A DNA stretch of 64,000 nucleotides, taken from contig NZ_FNIJ01000011.1 in NCBI RefSeq assembly GCF_900103845.1, positions 1 to 64,000 on the forward strand, written 5' to 3'. Both the position numbers and the translations under genes were made by a program. The notes under the pieces were generated by a model. That model ran no database searches. It was not told the DNA's origin and saw only the letters and a program-made list of their open reading frames with translations. The DNA comes from Pseudomonas jinjuensis. GTDB taxonomy: Bacteria > Pseudomonadota > Gammaproteobacteria > Pseudomonadales > Pseudomonadaceae. Positions 37,867 through 47,897 of this stretch are shown piece by piece. Numbering within the stretch: the stretch's first letter is position 1; every line of letters starts with the position of its first letter.

Positions 37867-39495
37867 ATGAACTCCCCGAGTTCGCGCCTGTTCCCCATCC
37901 TTTTCCTGCAGACCGGCGGCCTCGCCCTGCTGTTCATCGCCCAGTCGCTGGGCGGCTGGCCGCTGTCGCTGTGCCTGCTGCTCGCCGCAGCGCTGGTCTG
38001 GCTGCCGTGGTGCATCGCCCGCAGCCGCAGGGGCCGCGGAGCCGTCCCGCATGTGGCGGACGTGGCCGAATTGACCCGCGAGCTTTCCCAGAGCACCAGC
38101 GGCAATGCCCTTTCCGCAGCGGGAGTTTCCTATGCGGTGCAGCGGCTGGAAGAGAAGCTCGAGTCGCAGCTGGTGAGCGCCGAGCAGATCGTTGGCAGCG
38201 CCGAGGTGATGATCCACACCGAGCGCGCGACCTCCAACCTGGCCCGGCAGGCGATGGAAGCGGCGACCAAGGCGCGTATCGGCAGCGACCAGGGGCGCGG
38301 CGAACTGCAGACGGCGATCGCCCGCATGCATCAGCTCAGCGTCCGGGCCAGTGCCAGTCGCGAATCCATCGAGGCGCTGAGCCAGCGCAGCGAGGAGATC
38401 CAGCGCGTCGCCCACGTGATCCAGTCGATCGCCAGCCAGACCAACCTGCTGGCTCTCAACGCCGCCATCGAGGCCGCGCGGGCCGGCGAGCACGGCCGTG
38501 GCTTCGCCGTGGTGGCGGAGGAGGTGCGCGGGCTGGCCGGGCGGACGGCGAATGCCACCGAGGAAGTCGAGCGGATGGTCGAGGACATCCAGCAGCGTAC
38601 GGGCGAAGTGGTGGAGCAGATCCGCCAGTTGGCCGCCGATCTCGACCAGGGTGTCGCCGAGGTCGAGCGCACCGGCTGCCAGCTGGAAACCATCGCCGAG
38701 CTGGCCTCCGGGGTGGAGCGGCAGATCACCGAGATCGCCGAGGGCGCCGAGATCAACCGCCTGCAGCTGGACAGCCTGTTCGCCGCGGTGGACCAGATGC
38801 GCGGCGACCTGCGCGTCAGCGATGAACAGACCCATCGTCTGGCCGAAGAGGCGATGCAACTGGAGGCGCAGGCCGAAGCGATCAGCGAGCGGCTCGCGGA
38901 AGTCGCGCTGGATGACTATCACCAGCGTGCCTACGACCTCGCCCGCGAAGGCGCGCAGGCCATCGCCGAGCGTTTCGCGGCGGATATCGACAACGGCCGG
39001 ATCACTCTCGACGACCTGTTCGACCGCGATTACCGGCCGCTGGCCGGCACCGATCCGCAGAAGTACCGCACACGCTTCGACCGCTATACCGACGAAGTCC
39101 TGCCGGGCATCCAGGAGAACCTGCTGCAGCGCCACGAGGGGCTGGTCTACGCCATCGCCTGCACCCCGGAGGGGTACGTGCCGACCCACAACCAGGCGTT
39201 CAACCAGCCGCCGATCGGCGATCCGAAGGTGGACCGGATGAAAAGCCGCAGCAAGCGCCTGTTCAACGACCGCACCGGCATCCGCTGCGGCAGCCACCAG
39301 CAGGCACTGCTGCTGCAGACCTACTGCCGCGATACCGGCGAGCTGATGCACGATCTGTCTGTGCCGATCTATGTCGCCGGCCAGCAGTGGGGTGGCTTGC
39401 GCCTGGGTTACCGGCCGGAAGCGATGCCCGAGGCCAGCGCGCGCCCGGCGCGGGAGCCGCAGTTCCCTGGCCAGCCGGTATACGCTGGCAGATAA
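37867..39495 (+). CDS. Methyl-accepting chemotaxis protein with C-terminal sensor-like domain
   Basis: This 542-residue chemoreceptor has two closely spaced hydrophobic segments (residues 8-25 and 28-48, a hairpin) and then the signalling domain, with the highly conserved tip at about 196-212 ([17 protein letters not shown], then [18 protein letters not shown]). After it, from about 355 to 535, comes a further domain ([50 protein letters not shown]), similar to a sensory module that sits C-terminal in some receptors. There is no large periplasmic domain, so it probably senses a cytoplasmic or redox signal. The ligand is unknown. Confidence 0.9.
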   Translation: MNSPSSRLFPILFLQTGGLALLFIAQSLGGWPLSLCLLLAAALVWLPWCIARSRRGRGAVPHVADVAELTRELSQSTSGNALSAAGVSYAVQRLEEKLESQLVSAEQIVGSAEVMIHTERATSNLARQAMEAATKARIGSDQGRGELQTAIARMHQLSVRASASRESIEALSQRSEEIQRVAHVIQSIASQTNLLALNAAIEAARAGEHGRGFAVVAEEVRGLAGRTANATEEVERMVEDIQQRTGEVVEQIRQLAADLDQGVAEVERTGCQLETIAELASGVERQITEIAEGAEINRLQLDSLFAAVDQMRGDLRVSDEQTHRLAEEAMQLEAQAEAISERLAEVALDDYHQRAYDLAREGAQAIAERFAADIDNGRITLDDLFDRDYRPLAGTDPQKYRTRFDRYTDEVLPGIQENLLQRHEGLVYAIACTPEGYVPTHNQAFNQPPIGDPKVDRMKSRSKRLFNDRTGIRCGSHQQALLLQTYCRDTGELMHDLSVPIYVAGQQWGGLRLGYRPEAMPEASARPAREPQFPGQPVYAGR

Positions 39496-39546
39496 ACAAG
39501 GGCGGCATTGACGGGCCGCCATGCATATAAAGGAGGGGCTGCTTCG

Positions 39547-39730
39547 CAGGCTGTGCGAAAACTACTGCGCTCGGTTATGCCGCGTTGAAATCAGGCTCAG
39601 AATGCTCATTTACAGCTCGTAAACTCCGCTTCTTCGCCTGATTGACTCGCTACGCTCGCCCTTCGGCTGTTACTCCCGTTGGTCGTTGCGCCTTGCCTGA
39701 CCTTCGCTCGCTACGTTTTCGCACAGCCTG
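39547..39730. mobile_element. MITE-like element, 184 bp
   Basis: A 16-base sequence (caggctgtgcgaaaac, 39547-39562) is exactly inverted at 39715-39730, enclosing 152 bases with no gene. The paired ends resemble terminal inverted repeats of a small non-autonomous element. It lies in the 375-base gap between the chemoreceptor and the gltA terminator. Confidence 0.6.
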
Positions 39731-39831
39731 TACGGCAGCCTTTTCTTTTGCTTCGAATACAGCCCGGGCGAGGTGGTAATCCGTCCTGGCAGGTGTCGCT
39801 GCGGGTCTGCAGGGCAGGGGATGCAACAATG

Positions 39832-39859
39832 AAAAAAGGCTGCCGAGGCAGCCTTTTTT
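39832..39859. terminator. Bidirectional terminator of gltA
   Basis: A 13-base perfect inverted repeat, aaaaaaggctgcc (39832-39844) and ggcagcctttttt (39847-39859), gives a T-run on either strand. It lies just downstream of the gltA stop (39874) on the reverse strand. Confidence 0.9.
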
Positions 39860-39873
39860 CTTTTCGCGTTCGC

Positions 39874-41160
39874 TTACTTGCGGTCGCTCAGGGCGATGAA
39901 GTCGCGCTCCTGGTAACCGGTGTAGAGCTGGCGCGGACGGCCGATCTTGTACGGGCCGGAGAGCATTTCCTGCCAGTGCGAGATCCAGCCGACGGTACGG
40001 GCGAGGGCGAAGATCACGGTGAACATGCTGGTCGGGATGCCGATGGCCTTCAGGATGATGCCCGAGTAGAAGTCCACGTTCGGGTACAGGTTGCGCTCCT
40101 TGAAGTACGGATCCTGGCGAGCCAGTTCTTCCAGCTTCATGGCCAGTTCCAGCTGCGGGTCGTTGATGCCCAGTTCGCCCAGAACCTCGTCGCAGGTCTG
40201 TTTCATGACCTTGGCGCGCGGGTCGAAGTTCTTGTAGACGCGGTGGCCGAAGCCCATCAGCTTGAACGGATCGTTCTTGTCCTTGGCCTTGGCCACGAAC
40301 TTGTCGATGTTCGAAACGTCACCGATCTCGTCCAGCATGCGCAGTACGGCTTCGTTCGCACCGCCGTGGGCCGGGCCCCAGAGCGCGGCGATGCCGGCGG
40401 CGATACAGGCGAATGGGTTGGCACCCGAGGAGCCGGCCAGGCGCACGGTGGAGGTGGAGGCGTTCTGCTCGTGGTCGGCGTGCAGGATGAAGATGCGGTC
40501 CATCGCCTTGGCCAGGATCGGGCTGATCGGCTTGGTCTCGCAAGGCGTGTTGAACATCATGTGCAGGAAGTTTTCCGCGTAATTCAGGTCGTTGCGCGGA
40601 TACATCATCGGCTGGCCCATGGAGTACTTGTAAACCATGGCGGCGATGGTCGGCATCTTGGCGATCAGGCGCATCGCGGAGATTTCGCGGTGGCGCGGAT
40701 CGTTGATGTCCAGGGAATCGTGGTAGAAGGCCGACAGGGCGCCGACCACGCCGCACATGACGGCCATCGGGTGGGCGTCGCGGCGGAAGCCGTTGAGGAA
40801 GCTCTTCAATTGCTCGTGAACCATGGTGTGGTTCTTGATGGTGTTGACGAACTGTTCCTTCTGCGTGGCGTTGGGCAGCTCGCCCTTCAGCAGCAGGTAG
40901 CAGGTTTCCAGGTAGTCGGACTTCTCGGCGAGCTGTTCGATGGGATAGCCGCGGTGCAGCAGCACGCCCTGGTCGCCATCGATATAGGTGATCTTCGACT
41001 CGCAAGAGGCGGTCGACATAAAGCCAGGATCAAAGGTGTAGCTGCCGGTGGCGGTCAGGCCACGTACATCGACTACATCGGGCCCCATGGTGCCGGTGAG
41101 GATGGGCAGTTCGACGGGGGCTGCGCCCTCGATGATCAACTGCGCTTTTTTGTCAGCCAT
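39874..41160 (-). CDS. gltA: Citrate synthase
   Basis: This 428-residue type II citrate synthase has the active-site histidines and Asp in [25 protein letters not shown] and in the C-terminal half of the fold, plus [14 protein letters not shown]. It condenses acetyl-CoA and oxaloacetate to citrate, the entry to the TCA cycle. The ATG at 41160 has GGAGG about six bases upstream. It is transcribed divergently from sdhCDAB-suc, as in P. aeruginosa. Type II (hexameric, NADH-inhibited) is inferred from length and the N-terminal beta-rich segment. Confidence 0.97.
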   Translation of the reverse strand: MADKKAQLIIEGAAPVELPILTGTMGPDVVDVRGLTATGSYTFDPGFMSTASCESKITYIDGDQGVLLHRGYPIEQLAEKSDYLETCYLLLKGELPNATQKEQFVNTIKNHTMVHEQLKSFLNGFRRDAHPMAVMCGVVGALSAFYHDSLDINDPRHREISAMRLIAKMPTIAAMVYKYSMGQPMMYPRNDLNYAENFLHMMFNTPCETKPISPILAKAMDRIFILHADHEQNASTSTVRLAGSSGANPFACIAAGIAALWGPAHGGANEAVLRMLDEIGDVSNIDKFVAKAKDKNDPFKLMGFGHRVYKNFDPRAKVMKQTCDEVLGELGINDPQLELAMKLEELARQDPYFKERNLYPNVDFYSGIILKAIGIPTSMFTVIFALARTVGWISHWQEMLSGPYKIGRPRQLYTGYQERDFIALSDRK

Positions 41161-41219
41161 GATGGCCTCCTATTTATGCTTGAAATCATCTGTACGACCC
41201 CCCACGCAGGGCCCGCACC

Positions 41220-41247
41220 ACTATAGAGAGATAAATCTGAAAGTCAA
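41220..41247 (-). promoter_or_regulatory. gltA promoter (-35 TTGACT, -10 TATAGT)
   Basis: On the reverse strand TTGACT (41247-41242) and TATAGT (41225-41220) are 16 bases apart and lie 60 bases before the gltA start. It is a near-consensus sigma-70 promoter. Confidence 0.75.
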
Positions 41248-41361
41248 TTTGCCAGAAGGTGTATCGGAAGCTCTCCCAAGCCATTGTTTTTGGCGAAAAA
41301 AGCGGCTTTTTACGCTTTTTGGGGAGGTGCGACAATAAGTCCTTAGGAGTAGGCGTTTCCA

Positions 41362-41390
41362 TTGTCATTAGGAGCCTAACTGTCTATACT
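41362..41390 (+). promoter_or_regulatory. sdhC promoter (-35 TTGTCA, -10 TATACT)
   Basis: TTGTCA (41362-41367) and TATACT (41385-41390) are separated by exactly 17 bases, leaving an untranslated leader of about 115-120 bases before the sdhC GTG. Leader regulation of sdh by iron-responsive PrrF small RNAs is known in Pseudomonas; no direct sign of pairing was checked here. Confidence 0.75.
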
Positions 41391-41514
41391 GCGCGACCAG
41401 CCGCCTAGGGCCCTCGAGGCCTTGCTCCACGGGGCGGTTGTCACTCCCAAAAGGTGATGGGTACCTGACAAGTGCACCTCCCGACAACTAGCCCTGTTTC
41501 CTGGGGCTCTCAGT

Positions 41515-41901
41515 GTGAAAAAAGCCGTGAATAGCAAACGACCAGTAAACCTAGACCTTAGGACCATAAAACTCCCTGTCACTGCTTACACGTCCATTCT
41601 TCATCGTATCTCCGGCGTAATTCTGTTCCTGGGCATTGCCGTGCTGCTGTTCGCGCTCGACAAGTCCCTGGCTTCGGAAGAAGGCTTCGAGCAGGTGAAG
41701 GCGTGTCTGACCAGTCCGCTGGCCAAGTTCGTGATCTGGGGCCTGCTGTCTGCGCTGCTGTACCACCTCGTGGCCGGTATTCGTCACCTCGTCATGGACG
41801 CAGGTGTCGGCGAGACCCTGGAAGGCGGTAAGCGTGGTTCCAAAATCGTCATCGCCGTTTCGGTGGTGCTGATCGTTCTGGCGGGGGTGTGGGTATGGTA
41901 A
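41515..41901 (+). CDS. sdhC: Succinate dehydrogenase cytochrome b556 subunit
   Basis: This 128-residue membrane subunit has three helices and the signature RPVNLDLRTIKLPVTAYTS followed by ILHRISGVIL, with the haem-ligating His in YHLVAGIRHLVMD. It anchors SdhAB in the inner membrane and helps bind ubiquinone. The GTG at 41515 is accepted as start because the Pseudomonas protein begins MKKAV. It overlaps sdhD by seven bases. Confidence 0.95.
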   Translation: MKKAVNSKRPVNLDLRTIKLPVTAYTSILHRISGVILFLGIAVLLFALDKSLASEEGFEQVKACLTSPLAKFVIWGLLSALLYHLVAGIRHLVMDAGVGETLEGGKRGSKIVIAVSVVLIVLAGVWVW

Positions 41902-42263
41902 CTAATGTCACAAACTTCTCGCGTTCGGGCCTCTATGACTGGATGGCGCAACGCGTTTCCGCGGTCGTTCTCGCGGCTTATGTTCTTTTCCTGCTGGGCT
42001 ACCTCGTCGCTCACCCGGATATCTCCTACGAGGAATGGCATGGCCTGTTCTCCCATGGCCTGATGCGCATCTTCAGCCTGCTGACTCTCGTGGCCCTGAG
42101 CGTTCACGCCTGGGTCGGCATGTGGACCATCACCACTGACTACCTGACCCCGATGGCGCTGGGCAAGTCGGCGACCGTTGTGCGTTTCCTCGTCCAGGCA
42201 GTCTGCGGCATGGCCATGTTCGCGTTCTTCGTCTGGGGTGTGCAGATTCTCTGGGGTAACTGA
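41895..42263 (+). CDS. sdhD: Succinate dehydrogenase membrane anchor subunit
   Basis: This 122-residue protein has three hydrophobic helices and the typical start MVTNVTNFSRSGLYDWMAQR. It includes the HAWVGMWTITTDYL region with the quinone and haem-contacting residues. With SdhC it holds the haem b and the ubiquinone site. The ATG at 41895 lies inside the end of sdhC, and the sdhA gene follows after three bases. Confidence 0.95.
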   Translation: MVTNVTNFSRSGLYDWMAQRVSAVVLAAYVLFLLGYLVAHPDISYEEWHGLFSHGLMRIFSLLTLVALSVHAWVGMWTITTDYLTPMALGKSATVVRFLVQAVCGMAMFAFFVWGVQILWGN

Positions 42264-42266
42264 TCC

Positions 42267-44039
42267 ATGGCTAGCATTCGTACTCTTTCTTTCGACGCCA
42301 TCATCGTTGGCGGCGGCGGCGCCGGCATGCGTGCCGCGCTGCAACTGGCGCAGGGCGGCCACAAGACCGCCGTGGTCACCAAGGTCTTCCCGACCCGCTC
42401 GCACACCGTATCCGCCCAGGGCGGCATCACCTGCGCCATCGCTTCGGCCGACCCGAACGACGATTGGCGCTGGCACATGTACGACACCGTCAAGGGCTCC
42501 GACTACATCGGTGACCAGGACGCCATCGAATACATGTGCTCCGTAGGTCCGGAAGCCGTGTTCGAGCTCGAGCACATGGGCCTGCCGTTCTCCCGTACCG
42601 AGCAGGGCCGCATCTACCAGCGTCCGTTCGGCGGCCAGTCCAAGGACTTCGGCAAGGGCGGCCAGGCTGCCCGTACCTGCGCTGCGGCTGACCGTACCGG
42701 TCACGCCCTGCTGCACACTCTTTATCAGGCCAACCTGAAGAGCGGCACCTCGTTCCTCAACGAGTGGTATGCGGTCGACCTGGTGAAGAACCAGGACGGC
42801 GCCATCGTTGGTGTGATCGCCATCGATATCGAAACCGGCGATACCGTGTACATCCGCTCCAAGGCCGTGGTTCTGGCCACTGGCGGTGCCGGCCGTATCT
42901 ATGCCTCCACCACCAATGCCCTGATCAACACCGGCGACGGCGTGGGCATGGCCCTGCGTGCCGGCGTACCGGTGCAGGACATCGAGATGTGGCAGTTCCA
43001 CCCGACCGGCATCGCCGGCGCCGGTGTACTGGTTACCGAAGGCTGCCGTGGCGAAGGTGGTTACCTGATCAACGCCCACGGCGAGCGCTTCATGGAGCGT
43101 TACGCACCGAACGCCAAGGACCTCGCTGGCCGCGACGTCGTTGCGCGCTCGATGGTCAAGGAAGTCATCGCCGGTAACGGCGTCGGCCCGAACAAGGACC
43201 ACGTACTGCTCAAGCTCGACCACCTCGGCGAGGAAGTCCTGCACAGCCGCCTGCCCGGCATCTGCGAACTGTCCAAGACCTTCGCCCACGTTGACCCGGT
43301 CGTCGCGCCGATCCCGGTCATCCCGACCTGCCACTACATGATGGGCGGCGTTGCCACCAACATCCATGGCCAGGCCATCACCCAGGACGCCAACGGCAAC
43401 GACACCATCATCGAAGGCCTGTTCGCCGTGGGCGAAGTGGCCTGCGTGTCGGTACACGGCGCCAACCGCCTGGGCGGCAACTCGCTGCTCGACCTGGTGG
43501 TGTTCGGTCGCGCCGCCGGCCTGCACCTGGAGAAGGCGCTCAAGGAAGGCATCGACGTTCGTGGCGCCTCCGAGAGCGACTTGGAAGAATCGTTCAAGCG
43601 CCTGAACGGCGTGAACGAACGCACCAAGGGCGAAGATGTCGCTCCGCTCAAGCGCGAGCTGCAGCAGTGCATGCAGAACTACTTCGGTGTATTCCGTACC
43701 GGCGAATACATGCAGAAGGGCATCGCCCAGCTGGCCGATCTGCGCGAGCGCATCGCGACCGTCAAGATCGCCGACAAGAGCCAGGCATTCAACACGGCGC
43801 GCATCGAAGCGCTGGAACTGCAGAACCTCCTCGAAGTGGCCGAAGCCACCGCGATTGCGGCCGAACACCGCAAGGAATCCCGCGGCGCGCACGCCCGCGA
43901 AGATTTCGAGGAGCGCGACGACGAGAACTGGCTGTGCCACACCCTGTACTTCCCGGGTGAGAAGCGCGTCACCAAGCGTTCCGTCAACTTCGCGCCGAAG
44001 ACTGTTCCGGCATTCGAACCCAAGGTTCGTACTTATTAA
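42267..44039 (+). CDS. sdhA: Succinate dehydrogenase flavoprotein subunit
   Basis: This 590-residue subunit has the FAD-binding glycine motif near the start ([20 protein letters not shown]) and the His that carries covalent FAD in [12 protein letters not shown]. Substrate and catalytic segments are [20 protein letters not shown] and [14 protein letters not shown], and RGAHAREDF is near the end. It oxidises succinate to fumarate and passes electrons to SdhB. Length is normal and the gene is tightly packed between sdhD and sdhB. Confidence 0.97.
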   Translation: MASIRTLSFDAIIVGGGGAGMRAALQLAQGGHKTAVVTKVFPTRSHTVSAQGGITCAIASADPNDDWRWHMYDTVKGSDYIGDQDAIEYMCSVGPEAVFELEHMGLPFSRTEQGRIYQRPFGGQSKDFGKGGQAARTCAAADRTGHALLHTLYQANLKSGTSFLNEWYAVDLVKNQDGAIVGVIAIDIETGDTVYIRSKAVVLATGGAGRIYASTTNALINTGDGVGMALRAGVPVQDIEMWQFHPTGIAGAGVLVTEGCRGEGGYLINAHGERFMERYAPNAKDLAGRDVVARSMVKEVIAGNGVGPNKDHVLLKLDHLGEEVLHSRLPGICELSKTFAHVDPVVAPIPVIPTCHYMMGGVATNIHGQAITQDANGNDTIIEGLFAVGEVACVSVHGANRLGGNSLLDLVVFGRAAGLHLEKALKEGIDVRGASESDLEESFKRLNGVNERTKGEDVAPLKRELQQCMQNYFGVFRTGEYMQKGIAQLADLRERIATVKIADKSQAFNTARIEALELQNLLEVAEATAIAAEHRKESRGAHAREDFEERDDENWLCHTLYFPGEKRVTKRSVNFAPKTVPAFEPKVRTY

Positions 44040-44050
44040 GGGTGGCCGCC

Positions 44051-44758
44051 ATGTTGAAAGTAAGTGTTTACCGCTATAACCCTGACGTGGACGAAGCCCC
44101 GTTCATGCAGGACTTCGAGGTCGATACCGACGGCAAGGACGTGATGGTCCTCGACGTGCTGGCGCTGATCAAGGAGCAGGACGAAGGCTTCTCCTATCGT
44201 CGTTCCTGCCGTGAAGGCGTTTGCGGTTCCGATGGTATGAACATCAACGGCAAGAACGGCCTGGCGTGCATCACTCCGTTGTCGGCCGCCGGCCTCAAGG
44301 GCGGCAAGCTGGTGATCCGCCCGCTGCCGGGCCTGCCGGTGATCCGCGACCTGGTCGTCGACATGCGCATCTTCTACAAGCAGTACGAAAGCGTTAAGCC
44401 GTACCTGCAGAACAAGTATGCCGCGCCGGCCATCGAGCGCCTGCAGTCGCCGGAGGAGCGCGAGAAGCTGGATGGTCTGTACGAGTGCATCCTGTGCGCC
44501 TGCTGCTCGACTTCCTGCCCGTCGTTCTGGTGGAACCCGGACAAGTTCCTCGGCCCTGCTGCGCTGCTGCAGGCCTACCGTTTCCTGGCCGATAGCCGGG
44601 ATACGGAGACCCAGGCACGTCTGGCGACTATGGACGACCCATTCAGCGTATTCCGCTGCCGTGGAATCATGAACTGCGTGAACGTTTGCCCGAAGGGTCT
44701 GAATCCGACCCGGGCGATCGGTCACATTCGTAACATGCTGCTGCAGAGCGGTACCTGA
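44051..44758 (+). CDS. sdhB: Succinate dehydrogenase iron-sulfur subunit
   Basis: This 235-residue protein has the N-terminal 2Fe-2S site (SCREGVCGSDGMNINGKNGL, with a later Cys) and C-terminal 4Fe-4S and 3Fe-4S cysteines in CILCACCSTSCPSFWW and RCRGIMNCVNVCPKGLNP. It carries electrons from the flavin to ubiquinone. ATG 44051 (MLKVSVYRYNP) is taken as the family start; an in-frame GTG at 44042 is upstream but would add three residues. Confidence 0.97.
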   Translation: MLKVSVYRYNPDVDEAPFMQDFEVDTDGKDVMVLDVLALIKEQDEGFSYRRSCREGVCGSDGMNINGKNGLACITPLSAAGLKGGKLVIRPLPGLPVIRDLVVDMRIFYKQYESVKPYLQNKYAAPAIERLQSPEEREKLDGLYECILCACCSTSCPSFWWNPDKFLGPAALLQAYRFLADSRDTETQARLATMDDPFSVFRCRGIMNCVNVCPKGLNPTRAIGHIRNMLLQSGT

Positions 44759-44806
44759 TCTGCGCGGTTTGCAAGTGCTGTACCTGTTGTAAGAGCAAGA
44801 CCTGCG

Positions 44807-44867
44807 CCGCCGGAATCATTCCGGCGGTGCAGCATCCAACGAACCACCGCCCACAAAGCGGTGGTTC
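44807..44867 (+). promoter_or_regulatory. Two tandem hairpins in the sdhB-sucA gap
   Basis: ccgccggaat (44807-44816) pairs with attccggcgg (44818-44827), and gaaccaccgc (44841-44850) pairs with gcggtggttc (44858-44867); both are perfect 10-base stems. No U-run follows, so they look more like mRNA stabilising or partial-attenuation hairpins than full terminators. The 264-base gap has no gene. Confidence 0.6.
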
Positions 44868-45022
44868 TGATTTGAAAATATATAGATGACCAGCAGGGGC
44901 ATCCGGGCTGGTACCCGGGCTACCGGCGGTAACCGCAACGGCTTTGACGAACTCCCGACGGAGAACTCGCAAGCCGCTCGGCTTCATGCCAGGTGGTGTC
45001 CCCTTACCGAGGGTGACCAAGC

Positions 45023-47854
45023 ATGCACGAAAGCGTAATGCAGCGGATGTGGAACAGTGCCCATCTATCCGGTGGCAACGCTGCCTACGTCGAAGAGCTC
45101 TACGAGCTCTACCTGCACGATCCCAACGCTGTGCCCGAAGAGTGGCGCACGTACTTCCAGAAACTCCCCACCGACGGTAATCCCGCTCCCGACGTTTCGC
45201 ACTCCTCCGTTCGTGATCATTTCGTCCTGCTGGCCAAGAACCAGCGCCGCGCACAGCCGGTCTCCGCTGGCAGCGTAAGCACCGAGCACGAGAAGAAGCA
45301 GGTAGAAGTCCTGCGTCTGATCCTGGCCTACCGCCTGCGCGGCCACCAGGCTGCCACGCTCGATCCGCTGGGCCTCTGGGTGCGCACCGCGCCCTCCGAC
45401 CTGTCGATCGACCATTACGGCCTGACCGCTGCCGACCTCGACACCACCTTCCGCACCGGTGAGCTGTACATCGGCAAGGAAGAGGCGTCCCTGCGCGAAA
45501 TCCTCGACTCCCTCAAGCAGACCTATTGCGGCAGCATCGGCGCCGAGTTCATGCACATCGTCGACTCCGAGCAGCGCCATTGGTTCGCCCAGCGCCTGGA
45601 GAGCGTGCGTGGCCGTCCGGAGTATTCCGCCGAAGCGCGTGCCCACCTGCTCGAGCGCCTGACCGCGGCCGAGGGCCTGGAAAAGTACCTGGGCACCAAA
45701 TACCCGGGCACCAAGCGTTTCGGCCTGGAAGGCGGCGAGAGCCTGATTCCGATGGTCGACGAGATCATCCAGCGCAGCGGCTCCTACGGCGCCAAGGAAA
45801 TCGTCATCGGCATGGCCCACCGCGGCCGCCTCAACGTGCTGGTCAACACCCTCGGCAAGAACCCGCGCGACCTGTTCGACGAGTTCGAAGGCAAGAAGAT
45901 CGTCGAGCTCGGCTCCGGTGACGTGAAGTACCACCAGGGCTTCTCCTCGAACGTCATGACCACCGGCGGCGAAGTCCACCTGGCCCTGGCGTTCAACCCG
46001 TCCCACCTGGAAATCGTTTCCCCGGTGGTCGAGGGTTCCGTGCGGGCCCGCCAGGACCGCCGCAACGATGGCAACGGCGACAAGGTCGTGCCGATCTCCA
46101 TCCACGGCGATGCCGCGTTCGCGGGGCAGGGCGTGGTCATGGAAACCTTCCAGATGTCGCAGACCCGTGCCTACAAGACGGGCGGCACCATCCACATCGT
46201 GATCAACAACCAGGTCGGCTTCACCACCAACCGTCAGGACGACGCTCGTTCCACCGAGTATGCGACCGACGTGGCGAAGATGATCCAGGCGCCGATCTTC
46301 CATGTGAATGGCGACGATCCGGAAGCCGTGCTGTTCGTCACCCAACTGGCCGTCGACTATCGCATGCAGTTCAAGCGTGACGTGGTCATCGACCTGGTCT
46401 GCTACCGTCGCCGCGGCCACAACGAGGCCGACGAACCGAGCGGCACCCAGCCGCTGATGTACCAGCAGATCGCCAAACAGCGCACCACCCGTGAACTGTA
46501 CGCCGACGCGCTGGTCAGGAACGGCGTGCTGAGCGCCGAGCAGGTCCAGACCAAGGTCGACGGCTACCGCGACGCGCTGGACAACGGCCTGCACGTGGTG
46601 AAAAGCCTGGTCAAGGAGCCGAACAAGGAACTGTTCGTCGATTGGCGTCCGTACCTGGGCCATGCCTGGACCGCCCGTCACGACACCCGCTTCGACCTGA
46701 AGACCCTGCAGGAACTGTCCAGCAAGCTGCTGGCAACCCCGGAAGGCTTCGTCGTCCAGCGCCAGGTTTCGAAGATCCTCGAAGACCGCCAGAAGATGAC
46801 CGCCGGCGGTCTGCCGATCAACTGGGGCTTCGCCGAGAACCTGGCGTACGCGACCCTGCTGTTCGAAGGCCACCCGGTGCGCATGACCGGCCAGGACGTC
46901 GGCCGCGGCACCTTCTCCCACCGTCACGCCGTGCTGCACAGCCAGAAGGACGGTTCGGTCTACGTACCGCTGGCCAACCTCTATGACGGCCAGCCGAGCA
47001 TGACCATCCACGACTCGTACCTCTCGGAAGAGGCGGTGCTGGCCTTCGAATACGGCTACGCCACCACCACGCCGAACGCGCTGGTGATCTGGGAAGCCCA
47101 GTTCGGCGACTTCGCCAACGGTGCGCAGGTGGTGATCGACCAGTTCATCACCAGCGGCGAGATCAAGTGGCAGCGCCTCTGCGGCCTGACCATGCTGCTG
47201 CCGCACGGCTACGAGGGCCAGGGTCCGGAGCACTCCTCCGCGCGTCTGGAACGCTACCTGCAGCTGTGCGCCGAGCAGAACATCCAGGTCTGCGTACCGA
47301 CCACCCCGGCTCAGGTCTACCACATGCTGCGCCGCCAGGTGATCCGTCCGCTGCGCAAGCCGCTGATCGTGATGACGCCGAAGTCGCTGCTGCGCCACAA
47401 GCTGGCCATCTCGACCCTGGAAGAACTGGCCAACGGCTCGTTCCAGACTGTCATCGGCGAGATCGACGGCCTGGATCCGAAGAAGGTCAACCGCATCGTC
47501 CTGTGCAGCGGCAAGGTCTACTACGACCTGCTGGAGAAGCGCCGTGCCGAAGGTCGCGACGACATCGCGATCATCCGTATCGAGCAGCTCTATCCGTTCC
47601 CGGAAGAGGATCTGGCCGAAGCCCTGGCTCCGTACAAGAACCTCAAGCACGTGGTCTGGTGTCAGGAAGAACCGATGAACCAGGGCGCCTGGTACTGCAG
47701 CCAGCACCACATGCGCCGTGTCATCAATGCGCACAAGAAAGGCCTCAACCTCGAGTACGCGGGCCGCGACGCCTCGGCGGCTCCCGCTTGTGGCTATGCG
47801 TCGATGCACGCGGAGCAGCAGGACAAGCTGCTGCAGGACGCCTTTACTGTTTAA
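45023..47854 (+). CDS. sucA: 2-oxoglutarate dehydrogenase E1 component
   Basis: This 943-residue thiamine-diphosphate enzyme begins with the short E2-binding N-terminus (SVMQRMWNSAHLSGGNAAYV). It has the ThDP-binding GDAAFAGQGVVMETFQMSQ, the HRGRLNVLVN and HNEADEP segments, and a C-terminal pyrimidine-binding domain with SRHAV-type FSHRHAVLHSQ. It decarboxylates 2-oxoglutarate and loads the succinyl group on SucB lipoate. Length is standard for the family. It starts the suc part of the operon. Confidence 0.97.
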   Translation: MHESVMQRMWNSAHLSGGNAAYVEELYELYLHDPNAVPEEWRTYFQKLPTDGNPAPDVSHSSVRDHFVLLAKNQRRAQPVSAGSVSTEHEKKQVEVLRLILAYRLRGHQAATLDPLGLWVRTAPSDLSIDHYGLTAADLDTTFRTGELYIGKEEASLREILDSLKQTYCGSIGAEFMHIVDSEQRHWFAQRLESVRGRPEYSAEARAHLLERLTAAEGLEKYLGTKYPGTKRFGLEGGESLIPMVDEIIQRSGSYGAKEIVIGMAHRGRLNVLVNTLGKNPRDLFDEFEGKKIVELGSGDVKYHQGFSSNVMTTGGEVHLALAFNPSHLEIVSPVVEGSVRARQDRRNDGNGDKVVPISIHGDAAFAGQGVVMETFQMSQTRAYKTGGTIHIVINNQVGFTTNRQDDARSTEYATDVAKMIQAPIFHVNGDDPEAVLFVTQLAVDYRMQFKRDVVIDLVCYRRRGHNEADEPSGTQPLMYQQIAKQRTTRELYADALVRNGVLSAEQVQTKVDGYRDALDNGLHVVKSLVKEPNKELFVDWRPYLGHAWTARHDTRFDLKTLQELSSKLLATPEGFVVQRQVSKILEDRQKMTAGGLPINWGFAENLAYATLLFEGHPVRMTGQDVGRGTFSHRHAVLHSQKDGSVYVPLANLYDGQPSMTIHDSYLSEEAVLAFEYGYATTTPNALVIWEAQFGDFANGAQVVIDQFITSGEIKWQRLCGLTMLLPHGYEGQGPEHSSARLERYLQLCAEQNIQVCVPTTPAQVYHMLRRQVIRPLRKPLIVMTPKSLLRHKLAISTLEELANGSFQTVIGEIDGLDPKKVNRIVLCSGKVYYDLLEKRRAEGRDDIAIIRIEQLYPFPEEDLAEALAPYKNLKHVVWCQEEPMNQGAWYCSQHHMRRVINAHKKGLNLEYAGRDASAAPACGYASMHAEQQDKLLQDAFTV

Positions 47855-47897
47855 CGCCCAAGCGCAGTTGAAACCGAATCTTTAAGGAACACTTAGA

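Noticed and set aside
45065-47809. Long reverse-strand open frame opposite sucA
   Set aside because: It is the antisense shadow of a certain gene. GC-rich codon bias keeps the antisense frame open.
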